A stretch of 53,042 nt of DNA from Clostridia bacterium (lineage in GTDB: Bacteria > Bacillota > Clostridia > Oscillospirales > CAG-382), in contig JAGBXS010000028.1 of NCBI GenBank assembly GCA_017629175.1, positions 1-53,042 on the forward strand. The letters are read 5' to 3'. The notes below the pieces were generated by a model, which saw only the letters and a program-made list of their open reading frames with translations, had not been told where the DNA came from and ran no database searches. This document shows positions 1 to 9,069 of this stretch, one piece after another; within the stretch, counting starts at the first letter, position 1; every line of letters begins with the position of its first letter. A program made the translations under genes and the position numbers.

Positions 1-327
1 GCAAACAGCGGTTGCCTGACTCTGGAAAAGTTGGAAGCGATGACGGCGGTATGCTCTGTTGGTCTGGATATGATCGCCGTTCCCGGCGATACTTCTGCGG
101 CCGTGATTTCTGCATTGATCGCAGACGAGCTTGCCATCGGCGTTGCCAATACCAAGACCACAGCGGTACGCTTGATCCCTGCTATTGGGAAGAAAGAGGG
201 CGATTCCCTCTCCTTTGGCGGTCTTTTGGGCGACGCTCCCGTTATGCGGATCAACCAGACGGATCCCTCTGCTTTTATCGCAAGAGGTGGCTTGATTCCC
301 GCTCCTATTCACTCTTTGAAGAACTGA
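1..327 (+). CDS. PFL family (DUF711/UPF0210) protein, C-terminal fragment
   Basis: The reading frame is open from the first base of the window, so the start lies outside it and only about 108 C-terminal residues are seen. The segments [16 protein letters not shown]-like [18 protein letters not shown] and the terminal [13 protein letters not shown] match what I remember of the end of the UPF0210/DUF711 family, distant relatives of pyruvate formate-lyase of unknown reaction. The gene is usually about 450 residues and in Clostridia often follows a small ACT-domain gene, which would be to the left. A hairpin terminator follows directly, so this is the last gene of its transcript. The family call is firm. 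The function is unknown. Confidence 0.88.
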   Translation, partial: ANSGCLTLEKLEAMTAVCSVGLDMIAVPGDTSAAVISALIADELAIGVANTKTTAVRLIPAIGKKEGDSLSFGGLLGDAPVMRINQTDPSAFIARGGLIPAPIHSLKN

Positions 328-332
328 CTTAT

Positions 333-364
333 AGACGCATCTGTGATTTGCAGATGCGTCTTTT
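333..364 (+). terminator. Intrinsic terminator after the PFL gene
   Basis: An 11-bp perfect stem (AGACGCATCTG, positions 333-343, with its complement at 351-361) has a 7-base loop and a short T run. It starts 5 bases after the stop codon. Confidence 0.8.
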
Positions 365-378
365 CCGTAATTTCTGCA

Positions 379-407
379 AGGACAAAGGCGTTTCTTTGTG
401 TTACACT
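379..407 (+). promoter_or_regulatory. Possible promoter of the AraC-type gene
   Basis: AGGACA (379-384), a 17-base spacer and TACACT (402-407) lie just upstream of the ribosome site of the regulator gene and just after the preceding terminator. The -35 is a poor match, so this is a weak call supported mainly by position. Confidence 0.4.
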
Positions 408-433
408 AGCGACGAAGAAAGGAGATGACTTCA

Positions 434-1633
434 ATGGAAAACAAAATAATTATCGACAAAGCCATCAGCTTTATCCAAACCAATGCAAAGGAAAACCTAT
501 CCATGCAAATCATCGCGGAAAACGCGGGTTTCTCTCTCAATTATTTCGACACTCTATTTCGTCGACACACAGGCTATAGTCCCGTAGAGTATTCCCGAAT
601 TTACAAGCTCACAAGAAGTGCGTTGGAGCTACGCAAAACGGCGAAAACAGTGCTGGACATAGCTTTAGAGTTCGGGTATTCGTCTCACGAAAGCTTTACC
701 CGTGCATTCAAAGCCTTTTACGGTATGCCCCCTGCGGAATATCGTGAGCGTTATGCCGCCCAAGCCGTAACCTGGCACGACTTATCAGGGAAGATTGCTG
801 TCAATCATTTCCGTAACTACTTCCCGGAGCTTCGACCAGTTGATCCATCTATTGCTTTGGATCATTGCTTTACGCATGATCCCGTGGTCCATTTTGAGGA
901 TATGGTTAATATGACTGTAGCAGAAACCGAAGCTTTCACATTAGGAGATCCCCAAGTGCCCGCGCACCTCCTCATTGTATCCGACTATAACAAACCCGAC
1001 CCTTCAGTAGATCTGGTTTGCGAAACGGAAGAAGACACCCTCTCCTACGTAAGATTGTTGGCTAAACTTCCTCACCTTCGTTTCTCTATTCATAACCGCA
1101 TGGACTCTGTCTGGGAGCTATTCGACAAAGAAATGAAACGCCAAGGCTTTGCTTGCCGCAAGGGTTACGACATGGTCTATCCCCACTGCGAGATAGCCGT
1201 TCCAACCTATGATGACCTCTTTGCCCGGGAGTTACGAGAACAGGACTTACCGAACCTTGAGGCCTTTTGTAGGCAAGGCGGCTGTAGCCAAAATCATGTG
1301 AACGCAGTGCGCATTCATTTCTCGGGAAAAGGTAACCTTGGTTTGCGCCCCTGCGGTGTTTTCAAAGGCGGTGAATTGATCGCCCTGGCTTTGCCGGTGC
1401 TGGATCATGTGCGAGATCTTTGCAGATATGACATCGGTGGAATCTTCACCACTGAACTCAAAGATCAAAGAGCGATCGAACTGCTCTGGAAATTCGTAAT
1501 AGACCTCTCCCTGAAGGATAACGCTACCTTAGGAAATGCCAACGCAAAAGAGGATGATTCCCTGCTTGGTGTCGGTTGCTGCAAACGTATAGGACTTATA
1601 ACTACCGCCATCAATCTCAGCTATAGCAAATAA
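434..1633 (+). CDS. AraC-family regulator with C-terminal effector domain
   Basis: This is a 399-residue protein. The start at 434 is preferred over the in-frame ATG at 425 because GGAG (421-424) touches 425 but lies 9 bases before 434. Residues about 5-105 form a two-helix-turn-helix AraC/XylS domain: AENAGFSLNYFDTLFRRHTG, then LDIALEFGYSSHESFTRAFK, then the usual GMPPAEYR end. The remaining ~290 residues have no motif I can name with certainty. The last part (about 280-395) could be a GNAT-like or ligand-sensing fold. Having the DNA-binding part at the N-terminus is the reverse of the classical AraC order but is common in Clostridia. The gene is monocistronic between two terminators. Its target genes cannot be told from position. 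Confidence 0.85.
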   Translation: MENKIIIDKAISFIQTNAKENLSMQIIAENAGFSLNYFDTLFRRHTGYSPVEYSRIYKLTRSALELRKTAKTVLDIALEFGYSSHESFTRAFKAFYGMPPAEYRERYAAQAVTWHDLSGKIAVNHFRNYFPELRPVDPSIALDHCFTHDPVVHFEDMVNMTVAETEAFTLGDPQVPAHLLIVSDYNKPDPSVDLVCETEEDTLSYVRLLAKLPHLRFSIHNRMDSVWELFDKEMKRQGFACRKGYDMVYPHCEIAVPTYDDLFARELREQDLPNLEAFCRQGGCSQNHVNAVRIHFSGKGNLGLRPCGVFKGGELIALALPVLDHVRDLCRYDIGGIFTTELKDQRAIELLWKFVIDLSLKDNATLGNANAKEDDSLLGVGCCKRIGLITTAINLSYSK

Positions 1634-1637
1634 GAAA

Positions 1638-1668
1638 AAATCCGCTCGATCGCTTCGAGCGGATTTTT
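1638..1668. terminator. Bidirectional terminator between convergent genes
   Basis: TCCGCTCGA (1641-1649) pairs with TCGAGCGGA (1655-1663) around a 5-base loop, with A's on the left and T's on the right. It can stop both the AraC-type gene and the convergent icd operon. Confidence 0.88.
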
Positions 1669-1695
1669 ATTCCTTTAATACATCAGTTGAAAATT

Positions 1696-2892
1696 TTACA
1701 GTCTGGAAGCGATCTCTGCCAAGAATTCGGTAGTATAGACCGCCTTTTTGTTTTCCAGGGAAGAGAGCAGGTACAATTCCTTGGGCATGATGCCGCTTTC
1801 GATGGTATCGATGGAGGCCTTCTCCAGACGGTCTGCAAACTCGCAAAGCTCGGGGATCTCATCCAATTCGCCTCGCTTGCGAAGTGCGCCGCTCCATGCG
1901 AAAATGGTGGCGATGGGGTTGGTGGTGGTGGGCTCCCCTGCCAAATGCTTATAGTAGTGGCGCTGGACGGTGCCGTGGGCGGCCTCGTATTCGTATACGC
2001 CGTCGGGCGAAACCAGCACAGAGGTCATCATTGCCAGAGAGCCGAAGCCGTTGGCAAGCATATCGGACATTACGTCACCATCGTAATTCTTACAAGCCCA
2101 GATGAAGCCGCCATCGGAACGGATAACTCTCGCCACCGCGTCGTCGATCAGCGTATAGAAGTAGCTGATACCGGCTTCCTCGAATTTAGCGCGGAATTCA
2201 TTCTCGTAGATCTCTGCGAAGATATCCTTGAAGGTGTGGTCATAGGTCTTGCTAATGGTATCCTTGGTGGAGAACCACAGCTCCTTCTTTTGATCCAGCG
2301 CGTACTGGAAGCAAGCTCTTGCAAAGGAAGCGATGCTCTGCTCAATATTATGCTGTCCCTGCACGATACCGTCTGTCTTGAAGTCGTGGATCAGGGTCTT
2401 GGTCTGGTTGCCGTTGGCGTCGGTTACCAGGATTTCTGCCTTGGAGCCTGCGGGAACCTTTACCTCAGATGCTTTATAAACGTCACCGTAAGCGTGTCTT
2501 GCAATGGAAATAGGCTTCTGCCAAGAACGCACATAGGGAGCGATGCCTTTTACGATAATGGGTGTACGGAACACGGTACCGTCGAGAATGGCGCGGATGG
2601 TTCCGTTGGGACTCTTCCACATCTGCTTCAGATTGTATTCCGTCATGCGGGCCGCATTGGGAGTGATGGTAGCACATTTAACGGCAACACCGTACTTCTT
2701 GGTCGCCAAGGCGGAATCCACGGTGACCTGGTCATCGGTTTCGTTTCTGTGCTCCAAGCCCAAATCGTAATACTCTGTCTTCAGATCAATAAAAGGAAGC
2801 AAAAGAACGTCCTTGATCTGTTGCCAGAGGACACGGGTCATTTCGTCGCCGTCCATCTCGACCAACGGCGTTTTCATTTGGATCTTAGCCAT
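1696..2892 (-). CDS. icd: Isocitrate dehydrogenase, NADP-dependent
   Basis: This 398-residue enzyme oxidatively decarboxylates isocitrate to 2-oxoglutarate with reduction of NADP in the cytosol. The sequence is of the eukaryote-like type II group rather than the E. coli type: it opens with [13 protein letters not shown], carries the substrate-binding [16 protein letters not shown] block near residue 95 and the NADP-binding [10 protein letters not shown] followed by [10 protein letters not shown] near residue 310. The His following the Arg in RHY fits NADP rather than NAD preference (family knowledge). It is the third gene of the citrate synthase-aconitase-icd operon, one base after aconitase, and is followed by a terminator. 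Length is normal for the group. Confidence 0.95.
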   Translation of the reverse strand: MAKIQMKTPLVEMDGDEMTRVLWQQIKDVLLLPFIDLKTEYYDLGLEHRNETDDQVTVDSALATKKYGVAVKCATITPNAARMTEYNLKQMWKSPNGTIRAILDGTVFRTPIIVKGIAPYVRSWQKPISIARHAYGDVYKASEVKVPAGSKAEILVTDANGNQTKTLIHDFKTDGIVQGQHNIEQSIASFARACFQYALDQKKELWFSTKDTISKTYDHTFKDIFAEIYENEFRAKFEEAGISYFYTLIDDAVARVIRSDGGFIWACKNYDGDVMSDMLANGFGSLAMMTSVLVSPDGVYEYEAAHGTVQRHYYKHLAGEPTTTNPIATIFAWSGALRKRGELDEIPELCEFADRLEKASIDTIESGIMPKELYLLSSLENKKAVYTTEFLAEIASRL

Positions 2893-2893
2893 G

Positions 2894-4828
2894 TTATGCG
2901 TTTCCTTTCGTGTAGTTCAAAAGTCCGCCTGCCAAAAGCATATCCGCCTGGCGAGTAGAGTAGTTGCCAACGAGAGTAATTGCTTCGCCGGTGGTAGCAT
3001 TCAGCAAGGTGAAGTTGGACTTCCCTGCCGCAATAGCCTCCTTGATACCGGAAAGAACAAGCTTATCTCCCTGGCTGATCTTATCGTAATCCGCAGGGTT
3101 TGCGAAGGTCAATGGAACGATACCTGCGTTGATTAAATTAGCAACGTGGATACGAGCAAAAGATTTGGCAACAACGGCCTTCACACCCAAATACAGCGGA
3201 ACGAGCGCTGCGTGCTCTCTGGAGGAGCCTTGACCGTAGTTTTCTCCGCCAACGATAATGCCGCTACCGGCTTCCAAAGAGCGCTGTGCGAAGCTCTCGT
3301 CGCACACAGCAAAGCAGAACTTGGAAAGGTAAGGAATGTTGGAACGGTACGGCAAAATCTTAGCACCCGCGGGCATAATATGATCCGTAGTGATGTTATC
3401 GCCAACCTTCAAGGTACAAACGCATGCAATCTCTTCTTCAAGGGCGCTTGCCACAGGGAATTCCTTGATATTGGGTCCGCGAAGGATCTCGAGAGATGCG
3501 GCCTCCTCCACGGAAGCGGGAGGAATGATCATGTTATCGTTGATCAAGAACTGCTCGGGCATGGGAAATGCAGGTTGATCACCCAGCTCTCTGGGATCGG
3601 AAAGATATCCGGTCAACGCGGAATAAGCGGCAGTTTCGGGGCTTACAAGATAGATCTGCGCGTCCTTGGTGCCGCTTCTGCCTTCAAAGTTACGGTTGAA
3701 TGTTCTGAGGGAGATACCCGCGCTGTTAGGAGATTGCCCCATACCGATGCAGGGGCCGCAGGCACATTCCAATACTCTGGCACCGGCGGCAATGATATCG
3801 GACAAAGCACCGCAAGCCGCAAGCATATTATATACCTGCTTGGAACCGGGAGCGATAGAAAGGCTGACGTGCTCTGCAACAGTTTTCCCTTTAAGGATGG
3901 AAGCAACCTTCAGCATATCGGAAAGAGAAGAGTTGGTGCAAGAGCCGATGCAAACCTGATCGATCTTCATTTTGCCGATCTCTTCAACGGTCTTAACGTT
4001 ATCGGGGCTGTGGGGGCAAGCAGCGGAGGGCTTCAGAGCAGAAAGATCAATGGTGATCTCCTCGTCGTACACCGCATCCTCGTCAGAAGCAAGAGGAATC
4101 CAATCCTTTTCCCTTCCCTGCGCCTTCAAAAACTCATACGTAACCTCGTCCGAGGGGAAAATCGAGGTGGAAGCGCCAAGCTCTGCACCCATGTTGGTGA
4201 TGGTTGCACGCTCGGGCACAGAGAGGGATTTTACGCCTTCTCCTGCATATTCAACAATCTTGCCGACACCGCCCTTAACAGACAGGATGCGCAAAACCTC
4301 AAGAATGATATCCTTGGCAGAAACCCAGGGAGACAACTTTCCGAGAAGGTTGACGCGAAGCATCTTAGGCATGCTGATATAGTAAGTACCGCCGCCCATA
4401 GCCACGGCAACGTCCAAGCCGCCTGCGCCAAAGGCAAGCATACCGATGCCGCCGCCGGTGGGCGTATGGCTATCAGATCCGATCAACGTCTTACCGGGAA
4501 CACCGAATCTCTCAAGATGAACCTGATGGCAGATGCCGTTGCCGGGTCGGGAATAATACAGTCCGTGCTTCTTGGCAATGGACTGTATATAGCGATGGTC
4601 ATCGGCGTTTTCAAAGCCGCTTTGCAAGGTATTATGATCGATGTATGCAACGGAAAGCTCTGTTTTAACGCGAGGAATACCCATAGCCTCAAATTCAAGG
4701 TATGCCATGGTTCCGGTAGCATCCTGCGTCAGCGTCTGATCAATTCGAATGCCGATTTCATTTCCGGTAATCGGTTCGCCCTCCAACAAATGAGCGCGAA
4801 GAATCTTTTGCGCAAGCGTGTATCCCAT
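2894..4828 (-). CDS. Aconitate hydratase, short Aquifex-type
   Basis: This 644-residue aconitase isomerises citrate to isocitrate through a [4Fe-4S] cluster. The cluster cysteines are visible as CIGSCTNSS (near residue 295) and ACGPCIG (near residue 360). The substrate-binding swivel-domain motif [13 protein letters not shown] is near residue 535. The opening [15 protein letters not shown] and [19 protein letters not shown] are typical of the ~640-660-residue subfamily called Aquifex-type, clearly shorter than E. coli AcnA (~890). It is packed between citrate synthase and icd with one-base gaps, so all three should be made together. This gives the oxidative half of the citric acid cycle, which in anaerobes mainly supplies glutamate. 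Confidence 0.94.
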   Translation of the reverse strand: MGYTLAQKILRAHLLEGEPITGNEIGIRIDQTLTQDATGTMAYLEFEAMGIPRVKTELSVAYIDHNTLQSGFENADDHRYIQSIAKKHGLYYSRPGNGICHQVHLERFGVPGKTLIGSDSHTPTGGGIGMLAFGAGGLDVAVAMGGGTYYISMPKMLRVNLLGKLSPWVSAKDIILEVLRILSVKGGVGKIVEYAGEGVKSLSVPERATITNMGAELGASTSIFPSDEVTYEFLKAQGREKDWIPLASDEDAVYDEEITIDLSALKPSAACPHSPDNVKTVEEIGKMKIDQVCIGSCTNSSLSDMLKVASILKGKTVAEHVSLSIAPGSKQVYNMLAACGALSDIIAAGARVLECACGPCIGMGQSPNSAGISLRTFNRNFEGRSGTKDAQIYLVSPETAAYSALTGYLSDPRELGDQPAFPMPEQFLINDNMIIPPASVEEAASLEILRGPNIKEFPVASALEEEIACVCTLKVGDNITTDHIMPAGAKILPYRSNIPYLSKFCFAVCDESFAQRSLEAGSGIIVGGENYGQGSSREHAALVPLYLGVKAVVAKSFARIHVANLINAGIVPLTFANPADYDKISQGDKLVLSGIKEAIAAGKSNFTLLNATTGEAITLVGNYSTRQADMLLAGGLLNYTKGNA

Positions 4829-4829
4829 T

Positions 4830-6185
4830 TTAATTCTCCTTTCGGCAATTCAGCGGTAAATAGGCGATCTCGTCCAGATTCGCTCTGTATGCAGGACGAA
4901 TGATCTTACGGCAGGTAGACATCTCTTCCATTCTGTGTGCGCACCAACCAGCGGTTCTCGCAACGGCAAACAAAGGGGTGAACATCTCCGGAGGAATGGA
5001 GAGAATACGGTAAATCAGTCCGGAATACAAATCCACGTTGGCGCAAACAGTCAACGCATTTCTCTTTTCGGACATCAATTCGGGTGTCAAGCGTTCAACC
5101 GCATCCAAGAGACGGAAATCCTCGCCATAGCCCTTCTCGATAGCAAGAGATTTGGCATTGGTCTTCAAAATCTTAGCTCTGGGATCGCTCTTGGTGTAGA
5201 CAGCATGACCCATACCGTAGATCAAACCGCTTCTGTCCCCCGCTTCCTTCTTCAAGATCTTACGAAGGTAATTTGCGACCTCGTCATCATCGGCATAATC
5301 CCTGATGTTTTCCTTCATATCGTCCAACATTTTCACAACACTGATGTTTGCACCGCCGTGACGAGGACCCTTCAAGGAACCGATACCTGCCGCTATGGCA
5401 GAATAGGTATCGGTGCCGGAGGAGGACAACAAGCGCACAGAGAAGGTAGAGTTATTACCGCCGCCATGCTCTGCGTGCAAAATTAAGCATTTATCAAGAA
5501 GCAACGCTTCCTCGCGAGTGTACTTGCGATCGATGCGAAGCATGGATAGGATGTTCTCGGCAGTACTGATCCCATGATAAGGAGAGTGAATGAAATAACT
5601 CTCGTTATCATAGACGCGGCGCTTCGCCTGATAACCGGCAACCATGATTGCCGGCAATTTGGCAATGATGGAAAGTGATTGCGCAAGAACGTTCTCCATA
5701 GAGGTATCGTCGGGGTTGTCGTCGTAGCTGTAAAGTGCCAAAACGGAACGCGCCATCTTATTCATCAGGTTAGGGCTGGCGGCCTTCATGATCATATCCT
5801 CAATAAAATCCTGAGGAAGCTCACGAAATTCCTCCATTACGGCGTTAAAATCCTCGACCTCGCTTTTGGAAGGAAGGTGGCCAAACAGCAACAGCCACAC
5901 AGTCTCCTCGAAGCCAAAGCGATCGTCTTCCAAGCATCCGTTTACAAGATCCTCGACGTTTACACCGCGGTAGCGAAGTTCGCCCTCGCAAGGTACACGC
6001 TCGTACTCATTGATCAAATAACCGTGAACGTTACTGATACGGGTAATGCCTGCAACAACACCGGTTCCATCCGGATTACGAAGACCTCTTTTGACGCCGT
6101 ATTTTGTATATAACGATTCCTCAAACGGCTCGTTTTTTCTCATGCGAGAAAAAAGCGTTTGGGTATTCATTTCCTGTTTTTTCAT
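4830..6185 (-). CDS. Citrate synthase
   Basis: This 451-residue enzyme condenses oxaloacetate and acetyl-CoA to citrate. Catalytic signatures are present: the His in LHAEHGGGNNST (near residue 238), GMGHAVYTKSDPRA (near residue 320) and the Asp in NVDLYSGLIY (near residue 380). Its N-terminus is longer than in GltA and resembles the citrate/2-methylcitrate synthases of Clostridia. The start at 6185 has GGGAGAG a few bases upstream. It is the first gene of the three-gene operon, with a strong promoter directly upstream. A re-type citrate synthase, found in some Clostridia, would look like isopropylmalate synthase, so this is the Si type. Confidence 0.94.
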   Translation of the reverse strand: MKKQEMNTQTLFSRMRKNEPFEESLYTKYGVKRGLRNPDGTGVVAGITRISNVHGYLINEYERVPCEGELRYRGVNVEDLVNGCLEDDRFGFEETVWLLLFGHLPSKSEVEDFNAVMEEFRELPQDFIEDMIMKAASPNLMNKMARSVLALYSYDDNPDDTSMENVLAQSLSIIAKLPAIMVAGYQAKRRVYDNESYFIHSPYHGISTAENILSMLRIDRKYTREEALLLDKCLILHAEHGGGNNSTFSVRLLSSSGTDTYSAIAAGIGSLKGPRHGGANISVVKMLDDMKENIRDYADDDEVANYLRKILKKEAGDRSGLIYGMGHAVYTKSDPRAKILKTNAKSLAIEKGYGEDFRLLDAVERLTPELMSEKRNALTVCANVDLYSGLIYRILSIPPEMFTPLFAVARTAGWCAHRMEEMSTCRKIIRPAYRANLDEIAYLPLNCRKEN

Positions 6186-6217
6186 AAGAGCTCTCCCTTA
6201 TAATAGTCATATGAGTC

Positions 6218-6246
6218 AGTATATCACAAAAGATCCTCGGTGTCAA
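6218..6246 (-). promoter_or_regulatory. Sigma-A promoter of the citrate synthase operon
   Basis: On the minus strand TTGACA (6241-6246), a 17-base spacer and TATACT (6218-6223) form a near-consensus promoter about 33 bases from the start codon. The -35 box sits right against the terminator of the preceding dap operon. Confidence 0.88.
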
Positions 6247-6248
6247 CA

Positions 6249-6286
6249 CAAAAATGCAATTTCACCGAAATGAAATTGCATTTTTC
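6249..6286 (-). terminator. Terminator of the dap operon
   Basis: ATGCAATTTCA (6254-6264) pairs perfectly with 6271-6281 around a 6-base loop, with A/T tracts on both sides. It lies about 80 bases beyond the dapF stop and separates the dap and citrate operons. Confidence 0.85.
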
Positions 6287-6362
6287 TTTCGTTTTCTATG
6301 TCGAACCCAGATAAAACAAGCGAACTCTCAAGTCAAATTGCAACCGGAGCATCGAATTTGCT

Positions 6363-7211
6363 TCAAACCTTATCTAAATCGCAAACGCCTTCGAACACCG
6401 TTTTTGCAGGGCCTTCCATCATAACGTAATGATCGGAATAAATAATACGCAGATCTCCGCCCAAAAGAGAAACCGTTACGGGAACGTCCTTCTTGCAATA
6501 GCCGTTTTTGACAGCGGCGGCAACGGAAGCGCAAGCACCCGTACCGCAAGCCAAGGTCTCACCGCTCCCCCGTTCCCAAACACGCATTTCCAAGTGCGTA
6601 TCATCGATCACGCGCACAAACTCCGTGTTTACACTTTCGGGGAAAAACTCACTATGCTCAAAAAGAGGACCGATGGAAGACAACGGAAAATTCCTGACAT
6701 CATCGGTAAAAACAACGCAGTGCGGATTTCCCATGCTGATGCAAGTAATGCGGTAATCGGTTCCGCTAATATTGATCAAACGATCGATAATTTCGTCTCC
6801 GGGCAGTAAAACGGGAATGTCTATCGGAGCGGTTTTGGCTTGCCCCATATTCACAGTTGCGCCAACCACTTCTTCGCCATCCATGGTAAGTTCAATGGTT
6901 TTGATGCCGGAGAGGGTTTCCACAGACAAGCTTTTTTTGCGAGCCAGTTGATGATCGTATAAAAATTTAGCAACGCAACGAACGCCGTTGCCGCACATTT
7001 TGCCTTCGCTGCCGTCCTCGTTGAACATACGCATCCGACCATCGGCAACATCGGAGGGGCAAACAAAGATAACCCCGTCTCCGCCGATACCGAAATGACG
7101 ATCCGAAAGCTTTTTTGCTACGGCAGACATATCCTCAACCTTTTGATCAAAGGTTGATATATATACGTAATCGTTCCCGCAGCCCTGCATTTTGGTGAAG
7201 TTCAGTTTCAC
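6363..7211 (-). CDS. dapF: Diaminopimelate epimerase
   Basis: This 282-residue enzyme interconverts LL- and meso-diaminopimelate for lysine and peptidoglycan synthesis. Both catalytic cysteines are seen: MCGNGVRC near residue 73 and LACGTGACAS near residue 222. The opening KMQGCGNDYVYI is diagnostic. The start codon is GTG at 7211, with AGGAGA about 9 bases upstream. It is the last gene of dapA-dapB-dapF, 20 bases after dapB, and ends before a strong terminator. Length is normal. Confidence 0.95.
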   Translation of the reverse strand: MKLNFTKMQGCGNDYVYISTFDQKVEDMSAVAKKLSDRHFGIGGDGVIFVCPSDVADGRMRMFNEDGSEGKMCGNGVRCVAKFLYDHQLARKKSLSVETLSGIKTIELTMDGEEVVGATVNMGQAKTAPIDIPVLLPGDEIIDRLINISGTDYRITCISMGNPHCVVFTDDVRNFPLSSIGPLFEHSEFFPESVNTEFVRVIDDTHLEMRVWERGSGETLACGTGACASVAAAVKNGYCKKDVPVTVSLLGGDLRIIYSDHYVMMEGPAKTVFEGVCDLDKV

Positions 7212-7231
7212 TTAAAAAACTCTCCTAAGTA

Positions 7232-8008
7232 TCAGACCTCAACAGCGGATTTGGAAACCGCTTCCTTCAAGAGATCCTCCATGGAATAAAAACCGCTGGT
7301 TTTACCCTTCATAAATTCAGCGGCACGAAGAGCACCCTCTGCAAAAAGCGCTCTGCCGATGGCACTATGCTTAATGGTTACGATCTCATTGCCCATACAG
7401 AACATAACCTCATGCTCACCCACAATATTTCCGCCGCGAATGGCGCTGATCCCGATCTCTGTCTTGGGACGAGTTGATCTTCTTGCGGTTCTGTCGTAAA
7501 CGATCTCGGTTTCGCAAGGATGCGCCTCGCGAATTGCATTCGCGATCATCAGCGCGGTTCCGCTGGGAGCATCTAATTTCTGATTATGATGCTTTTCGAT
7601 GATCTCAATATCGGCTTTGTCGCCCATGGATGCAGAAACAGTCTTACACAGCGAAATCATCAGATTGATGCCCACAGACATATTTCCGGAATGAAAAACC
7701 GCAACCTCTTCGGAAAGACGCTTCAAGGCCGCCATCTCCTCTTCGGTATGGCCGGTGGTTGCAACCACCATGGGAATTCCGGTCCTTCTGGCAAAGGCGA
7801 TCAAATCATCCGTAGCGGTATGCACCGTAAAATCCACCAAAACGTCCGCAGACTCGTACACCTTCTCCAGATCATCATAAAGCGGAAAACTACACGCCCC
7901 TGCAAATTTATCAACACCTGCAACAATGCAAGCTTCGAAGGAGGCCGAAGCCTCCCCGATTGCTCTACCCATCCTTCCGCAGGCACCGTTCAAAATGATA
8001 TTCGTCAT
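7232..8008 (-). CDS. dapB: 4-hydroxy-tetrahydrodipicolinate reductase
   Basis: This 258-residue enzyme reduces the DapA product with NAD(P)H to tetrahydrodipicolinate. The N-terminal nucleotide-binding GACGRMG (residues 8-14) and the catalytic/substrate block EKHHNQKLDAPSGTA (near residue 150) are intact. AAGGAAG lies 6 bases before the ATG. The gene sits 22 bases after dapA and 20 before dapF, so it is the middle gene of the operon. No lysA or dapL/dapD is in the window. Confidence 0.95.
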   Translation of the reverse strand: MTNIILNGACGRMGRAIGEASASFEACIVAGVDKFAGACSFPLYDDLEKVYESADVLVDFTVHTATDDLIAFARRTGIPMVVATTGHTEEEMAALKRLSEEVAVFHSGNMSVGINLMISLCKTVSASMGDKADIEIIEKHHNQKLDAPSGTALMIANAIREAHPCETEIVYDRTARRSTRPKTEIGISAIRGGNIVGEHEVMFCMGNEIVTIKHSAIGRALFAEGALRAAEFMKGKTSGFYSMEDLLKEAVSKSAVEV

Positions 8009-8030
8009 TTGAAACTTCCTTTCGGCACGA

Positions 8031-8921
8031 TCAGATCAAATTAGCTTCGCGCATCAATGCGTACAGCTTTTCGTTGTCGGCATCATCCATCTCGCACAAA
8101 GGCATTCTCATCTCAGTGGTGCAGAAGCCCATCTTTGCCATAGCGGTTTTTACAGGAATGGGATTTACCTGCATAAAGAGACCGTTGGTCAAAGACAAAT
8201 AACGAAGCTGAAGCTTTGCGGCTTCTTTAAAGTTGCCCTCCAAACACAGACGAGCCATTTCGTGTGTCTCGCGGGGCATGATGTTGGACAAAACGGAAAT
8301 AACGCCAATGGCACCAACGGACATCAAGGGAACGATCTGATCATCGTTGCCGCTGTATACGTTCAAGGAGTCACCGCACGCCTCAATTACCTGCATAATA
8401 GCAGAAAGATTTCCGCTGGCCTCTTTCGTCGCAACGATATTAGGATGCTCAGCAAGCTGCTGATATGCCCCCAAAGAAATGTTCAATCCGGTACGGGAAG
8501 GAACGTTATAAAGAATGTTGGGAATATCAGCACACTCAGCGATCATCTGGAAATGCTTAACCAAGCTCTTCTGGCTGGCTTTGTTGTAGTAAGGCGTTAC
8601 CAGAAGAACGCCGTCGGCACCCTCGTTCTTGGAAAACTTGGTGAGTTCAATAGCATAATCGGTATGGTTGGAGCCGGTACCTGCAATCACGGGCACTCTG
8701 CCTGCGACCTTTTCCACGCAATGGGAAATGATACGGCGATGCTCCAGATCGGTAAGGGTTGCCGCCTCGGCGGTTGTGCCGCAAGCGATGATGGCATCGG
8801 TGCCTCCCGCGATCTGTTGCTCCAAAATAACATCCAGTGCATTATAGTCAACATTTCCGTCCTTAAAGGGCGTGATCAATGCAACGCCTGCTCCGGAAAA
8901 TACTTTCTTTTTCTGTAACAT
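8031..8921 (-). CDS. dapA: 4-hydroxy-tetrahydrodipicolinate synthase
   Basis: This 296-residue TIM-barrel aldolase condenses pyruvate with aspartate semialdehyde. The Schiff-base lysine is in IVATKEASG (near residue 163), the catalytic tyrosine in TPYYNKASQ (near residue 137), and the Thr pair in CGTTAEAATL (usual form GTTGE; an Ala replaces Gly here). I start at the ATG at 8921 (MLQKKK), which has GAGGA just upstream and gives the usual family length; the open frame extends 18 codons further but overlaps the promoter. It is first in the operon. The leader is only about 40 bases, too short for a lysine riboswitch. Confidence 0.95.
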   Translation of the reverse strand: MLQKKKVFSGAGVALITPFKDGNVDYNALDVILEQQIAGGTDAIIACGTTAEAATLTDLEHRRIISHCVEKVAGRVPVIAGTGSNHTDYAIELTKFSKNEGADGVLLVTPYYNKASQKSLVKHFQMIAECADIPNILYNVPSRTGLNISLGAYQQLAEHPNIVATKEASGNLSAIMQVIEACGDSLNVYSGNDDQIVPLMSVGAIGVISVLSNIMPRETHEMARLCLEGNFKEAAKLQLRYLSLTNGLFMQVNPIPVKTAMAKMGFCTTEMRMPLCEMDDADNEKLYALMREANLI

Positions 8922-8965
8922 GGGTTCCTCATTCCTTTGAAAAAACTGTATTGTGCATGCCCTAT

Positions 8966-8994
8966 ATACTACCATGCTTTCTGCAAAAAGTCAA
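8966..8994 (-). promoter_or_regulatory. Sigma-A promoter of dapA-dapB-dapF
   Basis: On the minus strand TTGACT (8989-8994), a 17-base spacer and TAGTAT (8966-8971) lie about 45 bases before the dapA start. Confidence 0.8.
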
Positions 8995-9069
8995 ATACTT
9001 TTTTGAAAAAATATAGAGAATGCTTAAATTGTAACGTTCTTTGTTCTGCTGACAGTATATGCGAATTCG

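Noticed and set aside
1687..2958. Long open frame (423 codons) antisense to icd
   Set aside because: It lies wholly opposite a well-conserved gene, has no ribosome site and gives a compositionally odd product; a codon-bias shadow.
3146..4903. 585-codon open frame antisense to aconitase
   Set aside because: Shadow of the conserved aconitase frame; no independent start signals or family motifs.
8922..8965. Lysine riboswitch before dapA
   Set aside because: The promoter leaves only about 40 bases of leader, far too little for an L box.
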